A stretch of DNA of 62,091 nt from Acidobacteriota bacterium (GTDB lineage Bacteria; Acidobacteriota; Vicinamibacteria; Vicinamibacterales; 2-12-FULL-66-21): the NCBI GenBank assembly GCA_003222675.1, contig QHWT01000039.1, positions 1-62,091 of the forward strand. Reading direction: 5' to 3'. The notes under the pieces are model-generated. The model was not told the origin of the DNA. It saw only the letters and a program-made list of their open reading frames with translations, and did not search any database. The translations under genes and the position numbers were made by a program. Shown here in pieces: positions 50,807-58,858 of this stretch (position 1 is the first letter of the stretch; the number at the start of each line of letters is the position of its first letter).

Positions 50807-51355
50807 TTTGATGACCGAGCCCGCCGGTGACGGGCCGGACTCGGGCAAGACGCCCGACAGCGTGGCGCTGTGCTCGTAGATCATTCCGTCCGCGTTCGTA
50901 CCGTAGAAGTGCGGATTGCCGACGGGATCGATCGGATCGCCGATCGCCACGTAGCCGGGCGCGCCCATGCCGGCCGCGAGGCCGTTGCAGCTGCCCGGCG
51001 CACCGCCGAGCGAGGTGCCGCTCAGGCTGAACGTGTAGCCGCTCTTGATGAACGTCGCGCCGGTCGTCAGCTCTGGCGGTAGGAACGCCTGAAACGACGA
51101 GGGGGGTGCAACGCCCAGCGTCGGCAGATTAGGCGAATAGAACCCGGACCCGCACGTCACCGCGAAACTGAGCTGCGCGCTGTTGATGACGCGAAGCGTG
51201 CCCACCGCTGACGCGGCCTGCGCGACGCCGCGCGCCCGCATCAAGCCTGGGATCGCGAGCGTGGACAGCAGGCCAATCAGCGAACACACGAATAGAAGAT
51301 CGATGAGTGTGAAACCCGACTCGCTCTTCACCGTTGCAGTTTTATTTATGGCCAT
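50804..51355 (-). CDS. type IV pilin-like prepilin
   Basis: A 183-residue prepilin. The prepilin peptidase site is SESG|FTLIDLLFVCSLIGLL with Gly14 at -1; the usual Glu at mature position 5 is Asp (Asp19). A hydrophobic N-terminal helix follows, then a Cys-pair domain (TCGSG, GSCNG). It is a lone pilin, not part of a pil cluster here. Asp at position 5 may still be processed, but assembly normally uses Glu5. A structured leader lies upstream. Confidence 0.85.
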   Translation of the reverse strand: MAINKTATVKSESGFTLIDLLFVCSLIGLLSTLAIPGLMRARGVAQAASAVGTLRVINSAQLSFAVTCGSGFYSPNLPTLGVAPPSSFQAFLPPELTTGATFIKSGYTFSLSGTSLGGAPGSCNGLAAGMGAPGYVAIGDPIDPVGNPHFYGTNADGMIYEHSATLSGVLPESGPSPAGSVIK

Positions 51356-51387
51356 CGTTCACCCCGGACATTTTTCGGCGGCTTTGC

Positions 51388-51499
51388 CACTTTTCGACAG
51401 GTCAAAAAGTGTCGGTATGCCGGCGCAGCGGCAAGCCCCTAAGGCCATCGCATCCCCCAAGTTGGTGCTCCCCAACAACTTAGGCTTTGCTGCCGCTGC
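51388..51499 (-). ncRNA. structured leader RNA of the pilin gene
   Basis: Read on the minus strand, an outer 9-bp stem GCAGCGGCA/TGCCGCTGC (51499-51491 with 51433-51425) encloses CCTAAG/CTTAGG and a GTTGG/CCAAC hairpin. A second element offers two mutually exclusive stems: CACTTTT/AAAAGTG or CGACA/TGTCG. Two GCAAAGCC boxes are present. c-di-GMP riboswitches often precede pilins and contain such boxes, but the other GEMM features are not clear. The 413-bp gap 51356-51768 otherwise holds a repeat array. Confidence 0.5.
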
Positions 51500-51579
51500 G
51501 TCTCGCCTGTAGAGCTGCAAGGCGCGCGCCGCGGCTGAGGTGAAATATGTAATGGAAAGCGGCCCGTCCGGGACGCGGA

Positions 51580-51766
51580 GTGCAGGGCGGGGGTGCGCCC
51601 GATCCGGAATCGGAGCGCGGGGGATGCCAGGCGCGAACCGCAGCGCGAGCGTGCGACGTGAGTGGCACGATGCCATCGCACCCCCACCCCGCACCCCGCA
51701 CCCCGCACCCCGCACCCCGCATCCCGCACTCCGCATCCCGCACCCCGCACCCCGCACCCCGCACAC
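51580..51766. repeat. GCGGGGT tandem array with opposing arm after ettA
   Basis: About eleven 7-bp units (CACCCCG with CATCCCG and CACTCCG variants) at 51680-51766, ending a few bases from the ettA stop codon. A degenerate opposing arm (GACGCGGAGTGC..GCGGGGGTGC) lies at 51572-51598, so the transcript could form a very large hairpin. Confidence 0.85.
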
Positions 51767-51768
51767 AC

Positions 51769-53442
51769 CTATCGCGTCAGCTTCCTGTACTTGATGCGAT
51801 GCGGCTGGTCGGCTTCGGCGCCGAGGCGGCGGTGACGGTCGGCTTCGTAGTCCTGGTAGTTTCCTTCGAACCACACGACCTTGCTGTCTCCTTCGAACGC
51901 GAGGATGTGCGTGGCGATGCGATCCAGGAACCAGCGGTCGTGGCTGATCACGACGGCGCAGCCGGCAAATGAGAGCAGCGCCTCTTCGAGCGCGCGCAGC
52001 GTGTCGACGTCGAGATCGTTGGTCGGCTCGTCGAGCAGCAGCAGGTTCGCGCCGCGCTTCAGCAGCTTCGCGAGGTGCACGCGATTGCGCTCGCCTCCCG
52101 ACAGCTCGCCGACCTTGCGTTGCTGATCGCGTCCCTTGAAGTTGAACCATGACACGTAAGCGCGTGAGGCGACCTCGCGTTTGCCGAGCTCCACCATGTC
52201 GCGCCCGTCCGTAATCTCCTCCCACACGCTCTTGTTCGCCGACAGCGCGTCGCGCGACTGGTCGACATGCCCGATCTGCACGGTCTCGCCAATGCGCAGC
52301 GTTCCGGCGTCCGGCCGCTCCTGTCCCGTCATCATCCGGAACAACGTCGTCTTGCCCGCGCCGTTCGGCCCGATGATGCCGACGATGCCGCCTCGAGGTA
52401 GCGTGAAGTTCACGTCGTCCATGAGGAGCAGCTCGCCGTACGCCTTGCGCACGCCGCGCGCCTCGACGACGATCTCGCCGAGGCGTGGGCTGGGTGGAAT
52501 ATAGATCTCGACCTGCTCGATCTTCTGGGCGGTTTCCTCTTTCAGCAGATCCTCGTAGGCGTTCAGGCGCGCCTTGCCCTTGGCCTGCCGCGCACGCGGC
52601 GACATGCGGATCCATTCGAGCTCGCGCGCGAGCGTCCGCTGCCGCTTCGTCTCTGATTTTTCCTCCTGCGCGAGCCGGTTCTGCTTCTGCTCGAGCCATG
52701 AGGAATAGTTCCCCTCCCACGGAATGCCCGTCGCCCGATCGAGCTCGAGGATCCAGCCGGCCACGTTATCGAGGAAGTAGCGATCGTGCGTCACCGCTAC
52801 CACGGTGCCCGCATAGTCTTTCAGGAAGCGTTCGAGCCATGCGACCGACTCGGCATCGAGATGATTCGTGGGCTCGTCGAGCAGCAGGAGGTCGGGGGAT
52901 TTCAGCAGCAGCCGACACAGCGCAACACGGCGCCGCTCGCCGCCCGACAAGGTGCTGACGTCGGCATCAGCGGGCGGCAGCCGCAGCGCGTCCATCGCGA
53001 GCTCGAGGCGCGAGTCGAGGTCCCACCCGTCGGCCGCCTCGATCCGATCCTGCACCTTGCCCTGTTCCTCGAGCACCTTGTCCATCTGCTCGGGAGAGAG
53101 CTCCTCGGCGAACTTTGCATTGATGTCGTCGTAACGCTGCAGCAGCGCCTTGATCTCAGCCACGCCCTCCTCGACATTGCCGAGGACCGTCTTGACGGGA
53201 TTCAGGCGCGGCTCCTGCGGCAGGAACCCGACCGAGATGCCGTCGGCAGGCCACGCCTCACCGACGACCTGCTGATCCTCGCCCGCCATGATCCGCAGGA
53301 GCGTGCTTTTGCCGGACCCGTTCAGCCCGAGCACGCCGATCTTCGCGCCCGGCAGAAACGAGAGCCAGATGTCTTTGAGAACAACGTGGTCGGGAGGATG
53401 AACCTTCCCGAGCCCTTTCATGGTGTAGATGAACTGTGGCAT
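51769..53442 (-). CDS. ettA: energy-dependent translational throttle protein EttA
   Basis: A 557-residue ABC-F ATPase. Both Walker A sites ([18 protein letters not shown]), both [22 protein letters not shown] signatures and [19 protein letters not shown] with the EttA-type arm and P-site tip ([19 protein letters not shown]) are present. EttA binds the ribosomal E site and gates the first peptide bond according to ATP/ADP. A YbiT-like ABC-F is also in the window at 4506. Confidence 0.93.
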   Translation of the reverse strand: MPQFIYTMKGLGKVHPPDHVVLKDIWLSFLPGAKIGVLGLNGSGKSTLLRIMAGEDQQVVGEAWPADGISVGFLPQEPRLNPVKTVLGNVEEGVAEIKALLQRYDDINAKFAEELSPEQMDKVLEEQGKVQDRIEAADGWDLDSRLELAMDALRLPPADADVSTLSGGERRRVALCRLLLKSPDLLLLDEPTNHLDAESVAWLERFLKDYAGTVVAVTHDRYFLDNVAGWILELDRATGIPWEGNYSSWLEQKQNRLAQEEKSETKRQRTLARELEWIRMSPRARQAKGKARLNAYEDLLKEETAQKIEQVEIYIPPSPRLGEIVVEARGVRKAYGELLLMDDVNFTLPRGGIVGIIGPNGAGKTTLFRMMTGQERPDAGTLRIGETVQIGHVDQSRDALSANKSVWEEITDGRDMVELGKREVASRAYVSWFNFKGRDQQRKVGELSGGERNRVHLAKLLKRGANLLLLDEPTNDLDVDTLRALEEALLSFAGCAVVISHDRWFLDRIATHILAFEGDSKVVWFEGNYQDYEADRHRRLGAEADQPHRIKYRKLTR

Positions 53443-53459
53443 GGACGGACGCCAATGAT

Positions 53460-53525
53460 CAATGTTGAAGGCTCAATGTCCAGTGCAGAACGTCATTTTA
53501 CATTCAACATTGGACATTGAACATT
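53460..53525. repeat. CAATGTTGAA palindrome
   Basis: TCAATGTCCA (53473-53482) pairs with TGGACATTGA (53511-53520); flanking CAATGTTGAA and TTCAACATTG/CATTGAACATTG extend it. It lies 11 bases from the stop of the beta-helix gene and 17 from the ettA start. Confidence 0.85.
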
Positions 53526-53536
53526 GACATCGAACG

Positions 53537-56500
53537 TCAGCGAGGAACGATCGTGGTGTCGTTCTTCAGCGCGCCGGGCGACTTCGTGAGATACGTCGAC
53601 GGCGAGAGGACGATTTGGTCGACGCCAAAGCCGTCTTCACGGACCTGGACGCGGATCGTATGGCGGCCGGTCGTTTCGAAGTAAATGTCGGGTCCCATGA
53701 CGCCGACGCCGTAGCCATTGTCCTGCCATCCCCAGGCAGAGAGACCGCAGCCGCTGCAGTCCTCGAGATTCACTTCGGCGCTCTGCGTAGTGCCGATGCG
53801 CGCGAATGCGACACCTGATGCGGTGACGCCGTCGCTGAACTGCACGTGCGCGGAGTCGTTCGAAGACGCGTTGCTCGTCGCCTTGCCGCGGATCCAGAGA
53901 TGGTACGGCGTGCTGGCATTGGCGTCGAACGTCAGCTCGAAGTAATCGGCCGGTGACGCGGACGCGGTAACGATCTTGGCGGCGCCCGCATTCGGGTTCT
54001 GCAGGCGTGCGCCGCCCGCGGCCGTGGTATCGGCGACGGCAGACCACGCGCCCACGAGCGTCGGCGCAGTGGACGCGTATAGCACGACGTCGCCACCGGG
54101 TGCCGGCGGCGGAGGTGGAGGTGGCGGGGGCGGAGGCGGCGTGCTCGCGCCACTTCCGTCAGACGCGGAAAGAATCACAGTGTCGTTCTTGAGCGTGCCG
54201 GGTGACGCGGACAAATATTTCGCCGGGGACAGCACGATCTGGTCGATGCCGAGGCCGTCTTCGCGCACCTGCACGCGGATGCGCTGCACGCCTGTGGTCG
54301 CGAAAAAGAGATTCGCGCCCATGACGCCGACGCCCCACCCGTTATCCTGCCACCCCCACCCCGCGAGCGCGCAGCCGCTGCAGTCCTCGATGTTGACCTC
54401 GGCGCTCTGGCTGCTGCCGATGCGCGCGATCGGCGCGCCGGACGCATCGACACTGCCGTCGAACTGCACGTGGACAGAATCGTTCGAGGCCGCGTTGCTG
54501 GTCGCCTTGCCGCGGATCCATAGGTGATAGGGCTGTCCGGCCGTCGCGGTGAAGGTCATCTCGAAATAATCCGCTGGAGATGCGAGCGCGGTCACAATCT
54601 TTGCGGCAGCCGCGTTGGGGTTCTGCAACCGCGCGCCTCCCGCCGCGGTGGCGTCAGACACGACGGACCAGGCTCCCACGATTACCGGTGCGGTCGACGC
54701 ATAGAGCACCACTTCCGCTGTATTCGTTCCGCCGCCCCCGCCGCCTCCGCCACCCGGGTCGGGGGCAACCCCGGCCGGCTGGGTCAGCGTGAAGGTCTGA
54801 TCCGCGATGGTGATCGTGCCGGTGCGTGGCGATGCCGATGCGTTCGCGACAACCCAGTAGCTCGCGCTGCCATTGCCCGCGCCCGTTTCTCCCTGCCAGA
54901 CACCCATCCAATCCACTGTGCTCTGCGCGGCCCAGCCGCAATCGATGTCCGCCGCGGTGACCGCGATCGTTCCCGTGGATGTTTCCGTTGCGCTCGCGGA
55001 GGCGGAGGCCGGCGAAATACCCCAGTTGCAGCTGACGCGGTACTCGTGCGCGCCGATGTCGAACAGCCCGTTCACGGGCGTGATGCCGCCGTAGTAATCA
55101 CGCATGCCGGGGTCCACACCCTGCGCGCGGAGATCGACCCCGGCGTCGATCAACGGGGAGGTGGCCTTCAGCCGATAGGCATACAGTCCCGGCAGCATGG
55201 ATGCGTTATTGAACGTGATGTGTGCATTGGGCTTCAGGAACTCGGGATCCGCGCTCACGCCGACATCGACACCGTTCACCCGCTCATGTCCCGCGGCGCG
55301 CCATGCGACGAGGCTCGTGTACGTCGTGGCGCCCCAGACGATCCTGAAAGCGCCGCCCGTCGAGAAGTAGTTGTTGCCCTCGAACAGCAGATCGACCGCG
55401 GCGTCCAGCGCCGACGGCTGCGCCTCGATCAGGCGCACGCTGCCCGTCGTCTGAATGATGTTGTTTCGGAAGTGCAGGTGCTGCGGATCCTGAAGCGGAA
55501 TGCTGGAGTTCTTGATGAAGATGCCGCGCGGCACTCCCAGCGATCCGGCCGGCCTGGCCGCCATGTAGATCGTGTTGTTATAGATCTCCGCGTTGAGGAT
55601 CCGCCCCCAGGTCTGGATGCCGGCGTAATCGTGATTGCGGCCGTCGTTCTCGGTGACGTTGTAGCGGATTACGTTGCCGGTGTGCGCGAAGGTGTCCGCC
55701 TTGTGCGCCAGCTGGTACCCCGCGCCGGTGTTGTCGTGTGAGTAGTTGTACTGCATTACCGACTGCGACGTGTTCAAGTCGAAACAGAAACCGCCGCCAT
55801 CCTTCTCGCCTCCGGTGAGGTTGTGGTACGACTCGTTGAACTGCAGCGTGACGCGGGTCGAATTGAACGCCCAGATCCCGATCGGGCCGTTGCCTGCGTC
55901 GCTCAGCGATCCGTTGTCGTGCGCGACCGAGCGCTCGATCGTCCCGCCGTTCACGGAGCTCATCGTGATACCGTTGCCGGAGTTGAACAGCAGGCCGGCC
56001 TTTCCGGAGTTCTTGAACGCGCTCGAGTCGCCAATGTAAACGCTCTCGTGAACGCTGGCATTCTGCGCGTACGTGAAGATGCCGCCCATCGCGTTGTCGC
56101 TGGCGATCGTGAAGGTGATCCGCACGTCGCGATACCCGGTGTTGAGGTTGTTGGAGCCAATCAGGATGCCGTAGTCGCCGAAGCGCGCGGCGTCGACGTG
56201 ATCGATCCGGATGAATGGGAGCTTCACGTCACCAGGCAGATCGGTGAAGAAGAAGATGCCGTCGCCGGTGTTCGTCGTGCTGCCGGACCCGATGATGAAC
56301 AGGTCGCGGATCACGAACCCCGCCGCGTTCTGGATCAGGATGCCCGTGCCGTCGCCGGCATAGATGGTCGCCCGCCCGCTGCCATAGGAGCCGATGGTGA
56401 TCGGCGCCGCAGGCGAGCCGCTGTCGGCGGAGTCCAGGAACAGGTTGCCGCTGAACGTGGTGCCCCCTTCGAAGAGGATCCGGTCGCCAGGGGCATAACG

Positions 56501-56662
56501 GTCGTTGTTGACGCGCTGCACCGTCCGCCACGCCTCCGCCGGACTGGTGCCTCGATTGCTGTCGAGTCCCGTCGAGCTTACGTAGAAGTCAGTGGCGTGC
56601 GCGGATGACGCGAGGAGCAGCAGGCAGGCAAAGGTCGAGTCGCGTAGCGTCGCAGGTCGCAT
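53537..56662 (-). CDS. secreted right-handed beta-helix protein with tandem C-terminal modules
   Basis: A 1041-residue exported protein: signal peptide to about 22, parallel beta-helix repeats to about 430 (NNDRYAPGDRILFEGGTTF, ITFTIASDNAMGG), a BACON-like domain (about 495-585), then two copies of a ~170-residue module beginning LYASTAPxxVGAWS and ending YLxxSPGxLKNDT, joined by a 12-Pro linker. Such layouts occur in polysaccharide-binding or -cleaving proteins. ATG 56662 is preferred over 56725 because the former leads straight into a signal peptide. Confidence 0.85.
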   Translation of the reverse strand: MRPATLRDSTFACLLLLASSAHATDFYVSSTGLDSNRGTSPAEAWRTVQRVNNDRYAPGDRILFEGGTTFSGNLFLDSADSGSPAAPITIGSYGSGRATIYAGDGTGILIQNAAGFVIRDLFIIGSGSTTNTGDGIFFFTDLPGDVKLPFIRIDHVDAARFGDYGILIGSNNLNTGYRDVRITFTIASDNAMGGIFTYAQNASVHESVYIGDSSAFKNSGKAGLLFNSGNGITMSSVNGGTIERSVAHDNGSLSDAGNGPIGIWAFNSTRVTLQFNESYHNLTGGEKDGGGFCFDLNTSQSVMQYNYSHDNTGAGYQLAHKADTFAHTGNVIRYNVTENDGRNHDYAGIQTWGRILNAEIYNNTIYMAARPAGSLGVPRGIFIKNSSIPLQDPQHLHFRNNIIQTTGSVRLIEAQPSALDAAVDLLFEGNNYFSTGGAFRIVWGATTYTSLVAWRAAGHERVNGVDVGVSADPEFLKPNAHITFNNASMLPGLYAYRLKATSPLIDAGVDLRAQGVDPGMRDYYGGITPVNGLFDIGAHEYRVSCNWGISPASASASATETSTGTIAVTAADIDCGWAAQSTVDWMGVWQGETGAGNGSASYWVVANASASPRTGTITIADQTFTLTQPAGVAPDPGGGGGGGGGTNTAEVVLYASTAPVIVGAWSVVSDATAAGGARLQNPNAAAAKIVTALASPADYFEMTFTATAGQPYHLWIRGKATSNAASNDSVHVQFDGSVDASGAPIARIGSSQSAEVNIEDCSGCALAGWGWQDNGWGVGVMGANLFFATTGVQRIRVQVREDGLGIDQIVLSPAKYLSASPGTLKNDTVILSASDGSGASTPPPPPPPPPPPPAPGGDVVLYASTAPTLVGAWSAVADTTAAGGARLQNPNAGAAKIVTASASPADYFELTFDANASTPYHLWIRGKATSNASSNDSAHVQFSDGVTASGVAFARIGTTQSAEVNLEDCSGCGLSAWGWQDNGYGVGVMGPDIYFETTGRHTIRVQVREDGFGVDQIVLSPSTYLTKSPGALKNDTTIVPR

Positions 56663-56700
56663 ACTCCGACGCTCTCTGCAAGAGCCGCCGCAGGGCGGGC

Positions 56701-56765
56701 GCTTCCGCCTGCAGGCGGAAGCCACCGGACCTCAATCTCTTGTGGCTTCCGGCTTTAGCCGGAAG
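56701..56765. repeat. two perfect palindromes of the GCTTCCGCC/CTTCCGGC type
   Basis: GCTTCCGCCTG/CAGGCGGAAGC at 56701-56722 (22-bp perfect) and CTTCCGGCT-TT-AGCCGGAAG at 56746-56765. The latter ends two bases before the ABC transporter stop codon. Confidence 0.9.
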
Positions 56766-56767
56766 AT

Positions 56768-58693
56768 CTATAGCGCGTTGTTTGGCCGAAGGGTCGAGGG
56801 AACCCTGGCGGCGTCGGGCTCAGGTGTGAAATCTTCTCCCGGATTTATGAAACGATCGGCCTCGAGTTTGTACTGCTTGTCGTAGAGCGTGCGGTACCGG
56901 CCGCCGAGGGCGAGCAGCTCCTGGTGCGTGCCGCGCTCGACGATCTCACCGTGTTCGAGCACCAGGATCTGGTCGGCGCTGCGGATCGTCGAGAGCCGGT
57001 GGGCGATGACGAACGTGGTGCGGCCGTGCCGCAGCGACTTGAGGCCATCCTGGATGAGTGCCTCGCTCTCGCTGTCGAGACTCGACGTCGCTTCGTCGAG
57101 CACCAGGATGCGTGGATCCGCGAGAATCGCGCGCGCGATCGAGACGCGCTGTCGCTGGCCGCCCGATAATTTGACGCCACGCTCGCCGACAATCGTGTCG
57201 TATCCCTGGTCGAATTTTTCGATGAACTCGTCGGCGTGCGCGATCCGGCTGACGTGCTTGATGGCATCCAGCGTGGCATCGGGGCTGCCGTACCGGATAT
57301 TCTCCGCGATGCTCCCGTCGAACAGGAAGTTGTCCTGCAGCACGACCCCGAGCTGCGATCGATAATCGCGCAGCCTGACCGTCGAGAGATCGTGCCCATC
57401 GACGAAGATCCGTCCGCTCAGCGGCCGGTTGAATGCCATGACAAGACTGATGAGGGTGCTTTTGCCTGATCCGCTCGATCCCACCAGCGCGGTCGTGGTG
57501 CCGGCCGGCGCGCGGAAGCTGACCTGCTTCAAGACCGGCACGCCGGCGTTGTACTCGAATGTGACGTCTTCGAACGCGATCTCGCCGTCGATGTCGGCGA
57601 GCGGCGCGCGTGTCGCGTCCTCTTCATCCTCCGTCGACATCTGCATCAGCTCGCGGATGCGATCCAGTCCGGCGAACGCCTCGCTGATTTGCGTGCCGAT
57701 CGACGCGATCTGAACGACCGGCGCGGCGAGCAGGCCCGTGAACAGGATGTAGTTCAGGAAATCGCCGATCGTCATGTGCCCCGCCAGGATCGAGCGGCCG
57801 CCGACGATGATCATGATGACGCCGATGACGCCGATGATCGCCGTCGAAAATGTCGTGATCGCTGACACGCCCGTGATCGATTTCGCCACGTTGCGGAAGA
57901 GGCGGTGCACCCCCTTCGTGAAGACGAGCTCTTCCCGTTTCTCCGCGGTATAGGTCTTCACGATGCGGATGCCGCCCAGCGTCTCATTGAGACGTCCCGT
58001 GACTTCCGCGTTGATCTTGCCCCGGTCGCGGAACAGCGGGCGCAGGCGGTTGAAGGCAATCGCCATCGCGGCCCCGAACGATCCGAGCGCGATGATGTTG
58101 ACGCAGGTGAGGACCCAGTTCAGATAGAACAGATAGGCGAGGGCGAGAACGGCGGTGACGAGGCTGCCGATGAGCTGCACGAGGCCGTTGCCGACAAGAT
58201 TTCGAATCCCCTCGGCGTCGGTCATGATCCGCGAGATCAGGACGCCGGACTTCGTCGAATCGAAGTAGCCGACGGGGAGTCGCGCGACGTGCGCTTCCAC
58301 GCGTCGCCGCATATCGGTGATCGCGCGCTGCGCGGCTACGCCGAGCACTTGTGAGAGCGCGAAAGACGTCACCGCCTGCACCATCGTCGCCGCGCCGGCC
58401 GCCAGCGCGAGCGGCACGAGCAGGTCCGCGCGGCGCTTCCCGATTACGTCATCAATCAGGTACTTCGACGTCGCGGGAAGAATGAGCCCCGCGAGACGGT
58501 TCACGAGCATCAGCGCGAGGCCGAGCGCCAGCCGTCCGCGCCGCGCGACGATCAGCGTGCGCGCTTCCTGCCAGGCGTTCGAGTAGTCGACTTTCTTTTT
58601 GGCCGTCTGGTCGGTCCGCACCGCCACCGTGGAGCGCCCCGCCCCCTCGCGACCGCCATGGCCGCGCACTCCGCCGCCGCGCAAAGGCATCAT
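56768..58693 (-). CDS. ABC exporter, fused permease and ATPase
   Basis: A protein of up to 641 residues with six membrane helices and an ATPase: Walker A GSSGSGKST, LSGGQRQRVSIARA and LVLDEATSSLD. It resembles MsbA-type lipid or peptide exporters. The first 30 residues are Gly/Arg-rich and may be upstream of the true start. No adjacent gene suggests a substrate. The last codons touch the repeat. Confidence 0.88.
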   Translation of the reverse strand: MMPLRGGGVRGHGGREGAGRSTVAVRTDQTAKKKVDYSNAWQEARTLIVARRGRLALGLALMLVNRLAGLILPATSKYLIDDVIGKRRADLLVPLALAAGAATMVQAVTSFALSQVLGVAAQRAITDMRRRVEAHVARLPVGYFDSTKSGVLISRIMTDAEGIRNLVGNGLVQLIGSLVTAVLALAYLFYLNWVLTCVNIIALGSFGAAMAIAFNRLRPLFRDRGKINAEVTGRLNETLGGIRIVKTYTAEKREELVFTKGVHRLFRNVAKSITGVSAITTFSTAIIGVIGVIMIIVGGRSILAGHMTIGDFLNYILFTGLLAAPVVQIASIGTQISEAFAGLDRIRELMQMSTEDEEDATRAPLADIDGEIAFEDVTFEYNAGVPVLKQVSFRAPAGTTTALVGSSGSGKSTLISLVMAFNRPLSGRIFVDGHDLSTVRLRDYRSQLGVVLQDNFLFDGSIAENIRYGSPDATLDAIKHVSRIAHADEFIEKFDQGYDTIVGERGVKLSGGQRQRVSIARAILADPRILVLDEATSSLDSESEALIQDGLKSLRHGRTTFVIAHRLSTIRSADQILVLEHGEIVERGTHQELLALGGRYRTLYDKQYKLEADRFINPGEDFTPEPDAARVPSTLRPNNAL

Positions 58694-58763
58694 GCTCGTT
58701 CTAGGACGCTCTCCCGATTAGTAAGGATTCCAGGGTAGCGTGGGCGAAGGGCTGACCATTCAA

Positions 58764-58858
58764 TCGAAGTATTCGACGGACAACGAAGGAATCGAAGGAT
58801 CGTACATTTAGTAATTGTACGATCCTTCGACGCTTCGCGCTGCTTCGAATCTTCGATT
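58764..58858. repeat. TCGAAGGATCGTACA palindrome at the TonB gene 3' end
   Basis: Perfect 15-bp stem TCGAAGGATCGTACA (58792-58806) with TGTACGATCCTTCGA (58816-58830) and a 9-base loop. Outer AATCGAAGTATTCGA faces TCGAATCTTCGATT. The array ends at the receptor's stop codon. Same family as 17385-17491. Confidence 0.92.

Noticed and set aside
51680-51766. Regular array that looks like CRISPR at first sight
   Set aside because: Units are 7 bp with no spacers; no cas genes in the window.
56768-58693. Toxin or bacteriocin exporter
   Set aside because: No peptidase C39 domain, leader peptide or accessory protein near; generic MsbA-type exporter is the safer call.
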